Shown one piece after another: positions 34,035 to 43,185 of a DNA stretch of 64,000 nucleotides. The stretch covers positions 682,001 through 746,000 of the forward strand of contig JAHBXS010000001.1 of assembly GCA_019636375.1 (NCBI GenBank). Reading direction: 5' to 3'. The stretch's first letter is position 1. The number at the start of each line of letters is the position of its first letter. Under the pieces are notes generated by a model, which worked only from the letters and a program-made list of their open reading frames with translations, did not search any database and had not been told where the DNA came from. Source of the stretch: Pirellulaceae bacterium. Lineage in GTDB: Bacteria; Planctomycetota; Planctomycetia; Pirellulales; Pirellulaceae. Made by a program: the position numbers and the translations under genes.

Positions 34035-35087
34035 TTAGTCGATCTGTGGCGGAGGCAGGCCATCGTTGCGGCTAATCAATTGACGCCATACATCGCCAAT
34101 GACGACTTGCTCGTTAAAGTTTCCATTGATGTCGACTGCAATCGCATCAGCAATAAACCGAACCGAACCGTCACCCAAGGCCGCATTGACTCCGGCTGGA
34201 TGCCGTGAAGAAACGCCCTCGAATTTTCGTCGAAAATCACCAGCATCGGGTGTGTTGTAGTTGATCGCGCCGTAGCCGGTAAACATCACATCCCGAACCC
34301 CCCAGGTGTCTTCAGCGGATGCGTCACCAACGGCGGAAGGATTTCCCAAACCACGCGCGCCAAACAACAAGGCGGCACCAGTTGCCGTTTGGTTATTGGT
34401 TTGGGTTCGCCTAACGGTCTCATAAGTCCTTTCGCTCATAAATACGGTGTTCGACTGACCATCCGTAAAATCGCGAAACTTGAGTGCCAAATTGGAATTA
34501 AAGGCACCATCAAGTTGAGTTGCTGAAGCACCAGGCTCGTTGATTCCCCGGCAAAACTGGCTGGTGTTTGCTACCACATAATTGGTTGTGGAAACGGTTC
34601 CCATGTTTGTCGAGCTAGGCTGTGATTCCATAAAATTCACCAAGCCGCGATATGCATTTCTCGGTTCCGTCGAATCACTAGCGCACAAGAAAGTTGGGTA
34701 GGCGAACGTGATAATCGGCTGATCAAAGACTCCAGCCTCCCAGCGAAATCCAAGTGAAGCCCCTGGATTGGGTTGCAATTGGTCATAGACGTTCGTAAGG
34801 TCCATGTAGGGCAATACAAATGTCGACCAGCTCCAAATCCCAAAACGCTCTCCTGCCGATGTAATAGGGTTTCGGATCAATCCTGGAGGCAGTCTTTGCA
34901 AGGCACTTTCGTAGTTGTGCATTGCGATGATCAAGTTGTGCATATTGTTGGCACATTGGGTTCGTCGAGCCGCTTCTCGAACCGATTGCACGGCGGGTAA
35001 CAATAGCCCGACCAAAATTCCAATGATGGCAATCACCACCAACAACTCAATCAGGGTGAACGCCGAACGACGATCTCTTCGTGACAT
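34035..35087 (-). CDS. DUF1559 domain protein with prepilin-type N-terminus
   Basis: 350 residues. The start SRRDRRSAFTLIELLVVIAIIGILVGLLLPAVQSVREAARR is a type IV pseudopilin signal, cleaved before the Phe or nearby and methylated in the type II/IV system. The following DUF1559 body (NMHNLIIAMHNYESALQRLPPG) ends with GVNAALGDGSVRFIADAI, the family's typical close. DUF1559 proteins are abundant and almost diagnostic for planctomycetes; their role is unclear but they are envelope proteins. A terminator sits right after the stop. No pilus machinery neighbours it. Confidence 0.93.
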   Translation of the reverse strand: MSRRDRRSAFTLIELLVVIAIIGILVGLLLPAVQSVREAARRTQCANNMHNLIIAMHNYESALQRLPPGLIRNPITSAGERFGIWSWSTFVLPYMDLTNVYDQLQPNPGASLGFRWEAGVFDQPIITFAYPTFLCASDSTEPRNAYRGLVNFMESQPSSTNMGTVSTTNYVVANTSQFCRGINEPGASATQLDGAFNSNLALKFRDFTDGQSNTVFMSERTYETVRRTQTNNQTATGAALLFGARGLGNPSAVGDASAEDTWGVRDVMFTGYGAINYNTPDAGDFRRKFEGVSSRHPAGVNAALGDGSVRFIADAIAVDINGNFNEQVVIGDVWRQLISRNDGLPPPQID

Positions 35088-35542
35088 AGGGGACTCCTTA
35101 AAATGCGTTAGCTCAACCGGTTTGTGATGTCAAATCACCGAATTTGAGCGGAAGGAAATACGTGGAGTCGAGTGATTCCCGGCATCAATCGTTGGCCACC
35201 AACCCACAACTAATCAAACACGTTAAACCAAACCTTCGACGCTGACGTCAAAAAGTTAAGATTTCTTCAACATCACATTTTAGCCCCAAATGACTCCCGA
35301 GGCAGCAACATTTTTTGGTAAACGCTACTATTTTTGACGATTTTGATTGAAATTTAGGCCAATTTCCAATTTTGCAGACGTTCGATTGGCGAGAGAGCCG
35401 TTTTGGTTGACTCGTATGCAACTTATGGAAAAAATTGGGGAGTTGGGCTTGGATTACACCAGTTTTGGCAACCACTATCCAAAAAACACAAAATTGAACG
35501 CGATTGCCTAAGGCCCATCGTTGTCGATTGGAGGCTCAACCT
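35088..35542. other. 455-base gap between divergent genes
   Basis: Holds the 5' region of the DUF1559 gene (minus strand) and the ribosome binding site TTGGAGG (35529-35535) for the next plus-strand gene. Otherwise AT-rich; no gene, repeat or RNA recognised. Confidence 0.4.
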
Positions 35543-36019
35543 TTGCTATTCCGAGTCACCAGGTTCCTGTTTTTGCTCATCGCGTCCTGGGTTGTCATGA
35601 CCAGCGCTCACGAGATCGGCCACTTGATCGGCGGGTGCTGCAGCGGTGGCAAACTGATTTCCGTCAACCTAATGCCGTGGCGATTGCCCTACAGCATTTT
35701 TGAACCCGCCCCATTTCCTTTGGTCACTTTGTGGGCAGGATTACTCTTTGGAGTCTTGGCTCCCGTTGCAGTCGCACTCATCGTACAACGTGATTGGATG
35801 TGGTTTATCAGGAACTTCTGCGTTCTTGCGAATGGCGTCTACATTGCACTGGCCTGGGTTTCAGGAGACCAATATTTAGACACGCCCAGAATGCTTGCTC
35901 ACGGAGCCAGCCCAATCGCGATCGCGATTTACTGCCTACTGACGTTTAGCTTCGGCTATATCGGTTTCCGCAAATCCTGCATCGCGGCACTTAGCGGGCC
36001 TATCGAGGCTCGTGATTGA
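35543..36019 (+). CDS. Membrane zinc-metalloprotease-like protein with HExxH motif
   Basis: 158 residues from TTG 35543, chosen because TTGGAGG ends 8 bases earlier. The first membrane segment FLFLLIASWVVMTS leads into SAHEIGHLIGG, an HExxH zinc motif at the end of a helix as in M50-type intramembrane proteases. Three further hydrophobic segments follow (TLWAGLLFGVLAPVAVALIV, ALAWVSG, ISPIAIAIYCLLTF). D in YLDTPRML may serve as the third ligand. The protein is short for M50. It is convergent with the RND pump gene. Function is unproven; the motif could be structural. Confidence 0.6.
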   Translation: MLFRVTRFLFLLIASWVVMTSAHEIGHLIGGCCSGGKLISVNLMPWRLPYSIFEPAPFPLVTLWAGLLFGVLAPVAVALIVQRDWMWFIRNFCVLANGVYIALAWVSGDQYLDTPRMLAHGASPIAIAIYCLLTFSFGYIGFRKSCIAALSGPIEARD

Positions 36020-36044
36020 TTTCTTGGATTCTTGTCACTCCCAT

Positions 36045-39000
36045 TTAATTCAGAGGCGCATCCGACATTTTATCGGTATTGTAAAATACTCTTGTGACGT
36101 CATCCAGCAAGCTATAGACAACGGGAATCACCACAAGCGTCAATAGCGTCGAGGTCAACAATCCGCCAATCACGCAGGCCCCCATCGGCTGGCGACTCTC
36201 CGAACCAGCCCCCATCCCCAATGCAATTGGTAACATCCCGGCGATTGTCGAAAATGTCGTCATTAAAATCGGTCGCAAGCGAACCGGACCGGCTATCAGC
36301 AACGCTTTGTGTTTCTCGATTCCTTGTTGACGCCGCAACAGATTGGTGTAATCAACGAGCAAAATAGCATTTTTGGTTACTAGGCCCATAAGCATCACCA
36401 TGCCGATCATGCTGAAAATGTTCAAAGTCAACCCAGTCAATGCCAACGCCCCGAGCGCGCCCCCCACTGAAAGCGGGACAGAAACCATGATGGTCAACGG
36501 ATGAACAAAACTTTCGAACTGCGATGCCAAAACCATATAGATCAAAACTATCGCCAGCACCAAAGCAAAAATCATGCTGCCAAAAGTCTCCTCCATCAAA
36601 TCCGCAGCACCTGTAAAAGCAGTCGTCACGCCGCTCGGCAATCCAATCTCCTGTTCGATTGCCAGGACATCGTTGATCGCGGCCCCAAGTGGTTTTGACT
36701 TTTCTAAGTTGGCCATCACGGTGACTTGCCGCATCCGATTTTCGCGATCGATTTGGACGGGGCCTGTCCCTTCTTCGACGTGAGCCAAACTGCGAAACTC
36801 GACCAGTTCTTGTGAGCGAGTTCTTACCGGCAGCGCCGCGATGGCCTCGGCGCGGTCCCTATCACCTTCAGCGAGTCGAATTCGAACATCGATCATCTTC
36901 CCCGCGTCTTCGAACGTGCTGATTTGTCGGCCGCCGATCAAGGACTGGACCGCTTTACCCATCGTTTCGACACTGACCCCCAAATCTGCTGCCCGTTCGC
37001 GATCAGGCCAAATCGCCACCTCTGGCTTACTGGAATCGTAAGTCAAATTCACATCGACGATCCCAGGAATTTTCCCAAGTCGTTCGGTCATTTGGATTCC
37101 AATTTTTTCCAATTCGTCAATATCGCCACCCCGCAGGTTGTATTGAATGGGCGCCGCTCGAAATCCACCTCCGGAAACACGCGGAATATACTCAACGCTG
37201 ATCTTGGTATGGCTTAAATCGGCCACAACGTCGCGAGCCATTGCCATCAACTCGTGTTGTGTCAGGGACCGTTCGGATTTGTCAGGCAATTGCACGAGCA
37301 CCGCCCCATAGTTCACGCGGTCTTGTTGTCCGGATCCGATCGTCGTGTAAAGGTTCGTGACATAAGGCAGACTCCAGAGTCGGCGTTCGATTTCTGCGAT
37401 AATACGACTCGTGCGATCAATCGATGATCCGAGCGGCGTTTCAACCTGGACTCGAAACTGAGCTTCATCTTGTTCAGGAGCAAATTCGGTACCCACAAAT
37501 GGCAACAGCATGACGCTCCCGATGAATACACCAACGGCAAGGGCGGCCACCAAAATGCGTCTTTTCAAGGCCCACCTCAAGAGCCTTCCGTAGACCGCCT
37601 CAATTCCCAAAAACAGTTTTTCCACGACATTGAATGCCCAGCCGTGTTGCGGTACCACCTTAAGTACCCGTGAACACAACATCGGCGAGAGCCAAATCGC
37701 GACAAACGTCGAGACGATCACTGCGAAAGTCACCGTCAAACCGAACTCGACAAAAAATCGTCCAATCAAACCATCCATAAACGCGACCGGAACAAACACG
37801 GCGACAATTGCCAGCGACGTTGCGATGACGGCAAAACCGATTTCAGATATTCCATCAAATGCAGCTTGGCGGCGAGTTTTCCCCTGTTCCATTTGACGGT
37901 AGGCGTTTTCCAAGACGACAATCGAATCGTCAATGACCATTCCCACCGAGATACTCAACGCCAACAGTGACATGATATTCAGCGTAAAACCACTGGCCCA
38001 CATTAGGGCATACGTGGTGATAATCGTCGTGGGAATTGTCACGGCGGCGACCAACGCGCCCCGCCAACTCCGAAGAAAAGCCAGAATCACAACGATGGCC
38101 AAACAGCCCCCTAAGAGAAGCCCCGTTTGAGTTTCGTTGACGCTGTCGGTCACGAATCGCGATAGGTCTTGGGTCAGGGTCATCTCGAAGCCCTGAGGAA
38201 GTTCGTCCCGGAATGCCTCCAAGCGCTTCTTGACGCCACTGGCCACCGCCAACATGTTCTCGCCCGATTGGCGGCGAACTTCCAACGAAACTGCTCGTTG
38301 CCCATTGAGTCGGGAAAGCGTCCGAAAATCTTCCATCCCGTCTTCTACGGTGGCGACATCAACGAGTCGAACGGGGACCAGACCTATCGTCGAAACAACA
38401 ATTTTCTCGAAATCAGCAGGGCTTTTTAGGCGCCCTTTGGTTTTTACAACGAGCTCGCGATCGTTGGTTTCGATCCTTCCTCCGGGATACTCTAAGTTTT
38501 CCTTTTCAATTGCAGCGATCACTTCATCGGCCGTCACGTGGTGCCGCTGGAGATCGTCGACTCGCAGCCAAATCCGCACTTCTCGTTCGCGACCACCGAT
38601 AATCGAGACCGAACCCACACCATTGACCCCTTCGATGCGTGGCTTGATCACATCATCCGCATATTTGGTTAATTCGCGTATGGACACCGGGCCCGAAAAC
38701 GAAACGGAAAGAATCGGAGCAGAGTCGGGGTCGAATTTTTCAATAATCGGTTGCTCGATTCCTTGGGGCAAGTTCGCCCGAATCGATGTCACTTTGTCTC
38801 TTACGTCTTGAGTGGCGACGTCAATATTTCGGCTGAGTTGAAACTCTACAAGGATCAAAGTCATGCCTGTGGAGCTTTCGGATTTCAGCGATTTGATGCC
38901 GCTGATCGTATTGATCGCTTCTTCGAGCGGTTCAGCTACGTCGGTTTCCATCGTCTCCGGGTCGGAGCCTTCGTAAATAACATTGACCGTCACGACGGGG

Positions 39001-39125
39001 AACTCGACGGCGGGGAACAGGTCCACTCCGATTCGACTATAGGCAACGAGCCCGAATACGATCATCGCCATGACGACCATCGTGGCAAACACGGGGCGCG
39101 AAATGGCAATCGCGGAGATTTGCAT
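36045..39125 (-). CDS. RND efflux pump inner-membrane transporter (HAE1/AcrB family)
   Basis: 1026 residues with the full RND plan: an N-terminal helix (AISRPVFATMVVMAMIVFG), a large periplasmic domain, six helices with the proton-relay region (SVGMVIDDSIVVLENAYR), a second periplasmic domain and another six helices (VLMGLVTKNAILLVDYTNL). It drives export of hydrophobic compounds by proton motive force with the adaptor encoded upstream. Start and the adaptor stop overlap (TGATG), so the two are translated together. A TetR gene lies upstream on the same strand. Substrates unknown. No outer-membrane channel gene is in the cluster. Confidence 0.95.
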   Translation of the reverse strand: MQISAIAISRPVFATMVVMAMIVFGLVAYSRIGVDLFPAVEFPVVTVNVIYEGSDPETMETDVAEPLEEAINTISGIKSLKSESSTGMTLILVEFQLSRNIDVATQDVRDKVTSIRANLPQGIEQPIIEKFDPDSAPILSVSFSGPVSIRELTKYADDVIKPRIEGVNGVGSVSIIGGREREVRIWLRVDDLQRHHVTADEVIAAIEKENLEYPGGRIETNDRELVVKTKGRLKSPADFEKIVVSTIGLVPVRLVDVATVEDGMEDFRTLSRLNGQRAVSLEVRRQSGENMLAVASGVKKRLEAFRDELPQGFEMTLTQDLSRFVTDSVNETQTGLLLGGCLAIVVILAFLRSWRGALVAAVTIPTTIITTYALMWASGFTLNIMSLLALSISVGMVIDDSIVVLENAYRQMEQGKTRRQAAFDGISEIGFAVIATSLAIVAVFVPVAFMDGLIGRFFVEFGLTVTFAVIVSTFVAIWLSPMLCSRVLKVVPQHGWAFNVVEKLFLGIEAVYGRLLRWALKRRILVAALAVGVFIGSVMLLPFVGTEFAPEQDEAQFRVQVETPLGSSIDRTSRIIAEIERRLWSLPYVTNLYTTIGSGQQDRVNYGAVLVQLPDKSERSLTQHELMAMARDVVADLSHTKISVEYIPRVSGGGFRAAPIQYNLRGGDIDELEKIGIQMTERLGKIPGIVDVNLTYDSSKPEVAIWPDRERAADLGVSVETMGKAVQSLIGGRQISTFEDAGKMIDVRIRLAEGDRDRAEAIAALPVRTRSQELVEFRSLAHVEEGTGPVQIDRENRMRQVTVMANLEKSKPLGAAINDVLAIEQEIGLPSGVTTAFTGAADLMEETFGSMIFALVLAIVLIYMVLASQFESFVHPLTIMVSVPLSVGGALGALALTGLTLNIFSMIGMVMLMGLVTKNAILLVDYTNLLRRQQGIEKHKALLIAGPVRLRPILMTTFSTIAGMLPIALGMGAGSESRQPMGACVIGGLLTSTLLTLVVIPVVYSLLDDVTRVFYNTDKMSDAPLN

Positions 39126-40507
39126 CAGTCGGCTCCCGCAGTTTGCAAAGTCTGGTCAGCACGGTGAAACTGATCCAATGTGACCTTCATTCCGTTTGCC
39201 AACACGCCAGGATCGTGAACGACAACACGTTCGCCAAGGGACAAGCCTGAACGAACTTCAAATTGGCCACCTCCGCGTAAGCCGAGCTCAAGCGTACGCT
39301 GCTCAACCGTTTCCGATTCTGCGTCGTAAACGAACGTCAAAGGCCGACCACCAAAAAATACAACTGCCTCTTCCGGGATCAAAAGCGAGTCGTCAGTTGC
39401 GTCAAGCGGAAAAGAGACTTTGGCGAATTGTCCGGCCTTTAGCTTGCGGTCCAAATTCTCGATTCCGACCCGAACTCGAAATGACCGGGTTTCGTAGTCA
39501 ATTTTTTCGTTGACGAGAATGACCATTCCGGGAAGCGATGCTAGTTGGCCGACCGCTTCGACTTGAACCCAATCTCCCGTTTTGATTAGGCCCACGTAGC
39601 GTTCCGGGACGGAAACCTGAACCATCAGCAAACTCACATCGATCAGCTCCATCAAATCGACGCGCGGCATCATCGTCACTCGTTCCCCTTCGTAGACATA
39701 ACGTTCGGTGATAACGCCTGAGTAGGGGGCGCGGATCACCGTTCTTTTTAAGCGATCCTCGTGAATCGCAACTTCAGCGGCGGCTTGGGCGACGAGTGAT
39801 CTCGCGATTTCAATTTCCGGTTGCGTCGGTCCGGCTGTGGCCTCCTCCACGTCGGCTTCCGCGCGTTCAAGCCCCGCTTCCGCAAACCGCAATTCGGCGA
39901 CCGCCTGATCGTATTCTTGTTGGGCCCCAGCGCGTTGATTGACCAAAGATTGCGCGCGATTGAATTCCGCTTGTGCCCGCTCCAGACGCGCGGCAGCTTC
40001 GTCGCGCATCGCTTTGATTCGTCGAATTGTTTCGAGGCGACGCCAGGCCAATAAATCCTCCAACTGACGCTCTGCCTGGGCCATACGGGCTTTGGCGGCA
40101 GCTAATTGCAACTCATACTCGATCGGATCGAGCACGACCAAAACGTCCCCTTCCTGAACCGCGTGACCAAGATTCAGGCTGAGTTTTTCCGAGTATTTTC
40201 GACCGTCAATCTCGGCCTCGATCGTTGGCCCCGAATTTGGAATGGACTGAATGACGCCGTCAACTTGCGAAACGATCAACGTGCGACGTTGGGGCAAAAA
40301 ATTTCCGGTTAGCTGAAGTTCCGAAGCCAAACGACCGCGCTGGATCGTCGCGACTTGCACGCTCATTGCTGCAAGTTCGCCACGATTCGTTTTGTTCGGC
40401 TCAACGAATTGCGAACTGTTCCCGTGGAGCGTCGCCCAAATTGTTCCCAGCACCGCGAAGACGATTGAGGCTACATAGATCAAAATTGTTCGCTTGCGTT
40501 TGAGCAC
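39125..40507 (-). CDS. RND periplasmic adaptor subunit (MFP family)
   Basis: 460 residues. One membrane anchor near 9-28 (IYVASIVFAVLGTIWATL). Then a barrel-sandwich/lipoyl half (GNFLPQRRTLIVSQVDGVI), a long coiled coil (AKARMAQAERQLEDLLAWRRLE to RAEADVEEA), the second lipoyl half (IRAPYSGVITERYVYEGERV) and a beta-barrel (SVPERYVGLIKTGD), as in HlyD/MexA adaptors. It joins the inner-membrane pump to an outer-membrane channel. Operon order: TetR gene, adaptor, pump. The adaptor stop overlaps the pump ATG. Confidence 0.93.
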   Translation of the reverse strand: MLKRKRTILIYVASIVFAVLGTIWATLHGNSSQFVEPNKTNRGELAAMSVQVATIQRGRLASELQLTGNFLPQRRTLIVSQVDGVIQSIPNSGPTIEAEIDGRKYSEKLSLNLGHAVQEGDVLVVLDPIEYELQLAAAKARMAQAERQLEDLLAWRRLETIRRIKAMRDEAAARLERAQAEFNRAQSLVNQRAGAQQEYDQAVAELRFAEAGLERAEADVEEATAGPTQPEIEIARSLVAQAAAEVAIHEDRLKRTVIRAPYSGVITERYVYEGERVTMMPRVDLMELIDVSLLMVQVSVPERYVGLIKTGDWVQVEAVGQLASLPGMVILVNEKIDYETRSFRVRVGIENLDRKLKAGQFAKVSFPLDATDDSLLIPEEAVVFFGGRPLTFVYDAESETVEQRTLELGLRGGGQFEVRSGLSLGERVVVHDPGVLANGMKVTLDQFHRADQTLQTAGAD

Positions 40508-40573
40508 GTCTTAATTTCCAAGAATACTATTAAAACAATAAAATTCGTTCTTTGAACAATATTTTCGCGTAAG

Positions 40574-41341
40574 TTATCGCGATGTAGGTGACTTTGGATT
40601 GGCCTCTCTCGACGGTTGTTCCTTTGGACGAGCGAGAATCCCGTTGAATAGAACCGAGAGAATGCTGTCACATTGGCTCGCCAAATTAGCCTTGCGCCCA
40701 GAAAAGTGGTTTGTGAACATCGTTCCGTACAGGAGATCGGAGATCACGTTTAGAAGGACATCGACCGGTTCATTTCGAAAAACTCCTGAGTCAATCAGAT
40801 TCTGACACAAGTCTCGCCAAGGCCCGATGTTGGCATCGCGATGAACAAAATAGGTCGAGGCTTTTCGGTCCCGAAAATGAGCACGTTCATGAATCAAAAG
40901 TTCAACGACATTCGGATGCTCGTCGAAAAAGGTCAGATAGGCGCGGATGGTTGCGGCAATCAACGAAAGCGGTTCCGTGTGAGCGTCTGCTGCGGAATCG
41001 ACCGCCTCGGAAAGTTCTTGCATTCCCTGATCAACGGCCGCGAGAAACAGATCTTCTTTGGTGGGAAAGTAGCGATAGACGGTTCCCTTGCCGACACCCG
41101 ATTGATCTGCAATCACTTGAACATCGGTCGCAGCAAAACCTTGCTCGGCAAAAACACGAGTGGCCACCTCCAAAATCTCAGAGCGTCGACGACGCTGCAA
41201 TTCAATGTTAACAGGCCTTCCAACCCCTTTCGTTCCATGCGGGATCGCTGCTTTTTCACCCTCAGCAGCGCGATTGGTCGAGTGGGATTGTTCGGTAGTG
41301 TCCGAGTCGATTTCGGATTGGAGGTTAAGAGAATTTCCCAT
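40574..41341 (-). CDS. TetR family repressor of RND pump operon
   Basis: 255 residues. A polar N-terminal arm of ~45 residues precedes the helix-turn-helix (ILEVATRVFAEQGFAATDVQVIADQSGVGKGTVYRYFPTKEDLF). The ligand domain is helical and includes VVELLIHERAHFRD. It most likely represses its own operon with the adaptor and pump (66 bases on) until an effector binds. A strong palindrome with AACGGAC...GTCCGTT arms lies at 41406-41425, just upstream. The C-terminal tail (GILARPKEQPSREANPK) is polar. Effector unknown. Confidence 0.9.
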   Translation of the reverse strand: MGNSLNLQSEIDSDTTEQSHSTNRAAEGEKAAIPHGTKGVGRPVNIELQRRRRSEILEVATRVFAEQGFAATDVQVIADQSGVGKGTVYRYFPTKEDLFLAAVDQGMQELSEAVDSAADAHTEPLSLIAATIRAYLTFFDEHPNVVELLIHERAHFRDRKASTYFVHRDANIGPWRDLCQNLIDSGVFRNEPVDVLLNVISDLLYGTMFTNHFSGRKANLASQCDSILSVLFNGILARPKEQPSREANPKSPTSR

Positions 41342-41405
41342 CGATATCCAGCGATTTTCAGTAAATCAAACTTCCCAAATCATTCATTTCACCCATTTCT
41401 TAAAA

Positions 41406-41425
41406 AACGGACCGGTCCGTCCGTT
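41406..41425. promoter_or_regulatory. Operator for the TetR repressor
   Basis: Arms AACGGAC (41406-41412) and GTCCGTT (41419-41425) around CGGTCC; the inner ACGGACCGGTCCGT (41407-41420) is itself a perfect palindrome. Position 65-84 bases upstream of the tetR start, and the type of site, fit autoregulation. Confidence 0.75.
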
Positions 41426-41724
41426 AATGTAGTCTAGCTTGAAGTTGATGAAAAGTCAAATTTTTACCGCTAACCACTTTGAAAAATTCAAAATGAAGCC
41501 GATTACCGTGAGTGCGCCCATCAAGTTGGCGAAAACGACTCTAAGTCTGTGAAGGGATCATGGCAACCGCACTTGCAACCCTTCTTTAAAAGACTGGTCC
41601 GCCGTGTGTGTTCTCCTGAAACAACCCCGAATATTTTTTAATTTGCCCATCATCGCCAATGAAATTTTGTATTCGCCCAAAATGCAAGTTGTGCCTACAT
41701 AGTTACAACTCTTTCGATTTTGGA

Positions 41725-42165
41725 TCACTTGACTGGGGTGTTGTCTTTTAAATAGCGTCTGATCCATCGAAAACAAACTACGCCCGGAATGGTCAGAATC
41801 GGGAAGCCAAGTGCTAAGACCACCGACAGAAACAATGCTCGTGTTCGTGCATGGAGTCTTCGATGTTTGATATGAAAGGAAGTAATGATGTAAGTAATCC
41901 AAATCGACAGCACAACCCCGTTGAATGCTGTGGCTAGAACAAGCACCAGGGGAGTCGCGATTTCGGGATTTCCAAACGGTCGGCCAATGAGGCTTGCAAT
42001 CAATGAAATAATACAACCAACGACCATTGGGACGTAGACAACTGCGCCCAGTAATCCAATCCAAAAAAATATTCGGCTGACGGCGCGTAGTTTCTCCGTT
42101 GCTGGATCAACGACAATCTCGCGAGTGATTGTCGGAGCGAAAGGGTTGTTCGAAATTTGTGGCAT
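41725..42165 (-). CDS. Small membrane protein
   Basis: 146 residues from MPQISNNPF (42163-42165); a longer frame upstream is unlikely. The N-terminal NPFAPTITREIV is polar; three hydrophobic segments follow (IFFWIGLLGAVVYVPMVVGCIISLIASLIG, LVLVLATAFNGVVLSIWITYIITSF, ALFLSVVLALGFPILTIPGVVCF). The C-terminal RWIRRYLKDNTPVK is positively charged. No family recognised, although the NPFAP start recurs in many planctomycete membrane proteins I recall. 41426-41724 upstream of the tetR region shows no other gene. Confidence 0.6.
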   Translation of the reverse strand: MPQISNNPFAPTITREIVVDPATEKLRAVSRIFFWIGLLGAVVYVPMVVGCIISLIASLIGRPFGNPEIATPLVLVLATAFNGVVLSIWITYIITSFHIKHRRLHARTRALFLSVVLALGFPILTIPGVVCFRWIRRYLKDNTPVK

Positions 42166-42393
42166 AGAATAAAGCAACGGTCGGAAAGGATGTAGGGGAA
42201 CCCTCAACAAATCCAAAGGGTGAAGCCAATCAAAATAGCCGATGAAGTCTGCCGCGATCAAGTGCTAAATCATAATAATCCATCGCAATGCCGGCTGCTA
42301 CACGAGCTGTAACGTCTCCTCAATTTCAATGAAGACCGATATCGCAAATTCAATTTTCGGAGGTGATCGAAAAATGCACAAGGTCCTACTTTT

Positions 42394-43125
42394 TTAACGT
42401 TTTGTGTTGCCTTTGGTGGGCGATGTTTTCGAACGCGATGTTGGCCTTTCAGCAGTCGGCGAATCGGAGGATTGGCAAAGTTTCGCGGTGCTCCAAAGGC
42501 TGGGGTCCTCGGCAACGGGTAGGTCTAAACCGACCCCTAAGGTTTGCGAGCCAAACTCGCGATCCAACGATGCCAAATTCATACCAATCGTTTGGTGTTC
42601 GGTGGGGTTCCAACCGTTCAAACAAACGGCAGGAATAAAAAGTTGCAGTGCATAGCCGTCAGAATGCAATTGTCGTTTCACTAACAGCTTGCCACGATTG
42701 ATTGTCGGGCTGTCCTCTTTCGCTCGATTGATCTTCAGCATCGAGGCAACGGCAGGACTCCCCGCGTCGCTACTTCCGGGTAACACCAGAAACCAATGGC
42801 AATAACGGGTCGCCCGATGAACATTCTGAGTCGCGCGGGTGTCGACCCAAATTTGAAACGAATCACTCTCCAGCAACATCTGTGGGCGGCACCACAGTGC
42901 CTGTTTTTTATTTCGCACCTCGCAATTGAAGTACAGCCCTTCCGCTGACCAGCCACCATGCCACTCGGCAAACGAAAGTTGACTATCAAATCGGCCAAGT
43001 CCACGGATTCGATAGGCTGAGTTCAGTATCGTGGGAGCCTTTGGCCCGTCGATGACCTGATGAAGCTCGAATCGATATCGAAACAACAGGTTGCGCGGGA
43101 TTTGGACGACAGGTGCATTACTCAT
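42394..43125 (-). CDS. CBM9-like (DOMON-like) carbohydrate-binding protein
   Basis: 243 residues from MSNAPVVQIP; an in-frame Met at 43170 lies closer to the uvrA stop. The order of motifs fits the family-9-like domain: FAEWHGGWSAEGLYFNCEVRNK near 60, SDSFQIWVDTRATQN near 90, YALQLFIPAVCLNGWNP and TIGMNLASLDREFG near 170-200. Such domains bind sugars in other proteins; here it is alone, with no signal peptide. It lies 60 bases downstream of uvrA on the same strand and probably shares its message. Function in that context unknown. A tail rich in Ser/Thr/Lys ends the protein. Confidence 0.7.
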   Translation of the reverse strand: MSNAPVVQIPRNLLFRYRFELHQVIDGPKAPTILNSAYRIRGLGRFDSQLSFAEWHGGWSAEGLYFNCEVRNKKQALWCRPQMLLESDSFQIWVDTRATQNVHRATRYCHWFLVLPGSSDAGSPAVASMLKINRAKEDSPTINRGKLLVKRQLHSDGYALQLFIPAVCLNGWNPTEHQTIGMNLASLDREFGSQTLGVGLDLPVAEDPSLWSTAKLCQSSDSPTAERPTSRSKTSPTKGNTKR

Positions 43126-43185
43126 TGTTTTTATGTTGCAAAATAAATCTTTTGGCTTGGGAATCGACAAAAAGTTGAATTGCGA

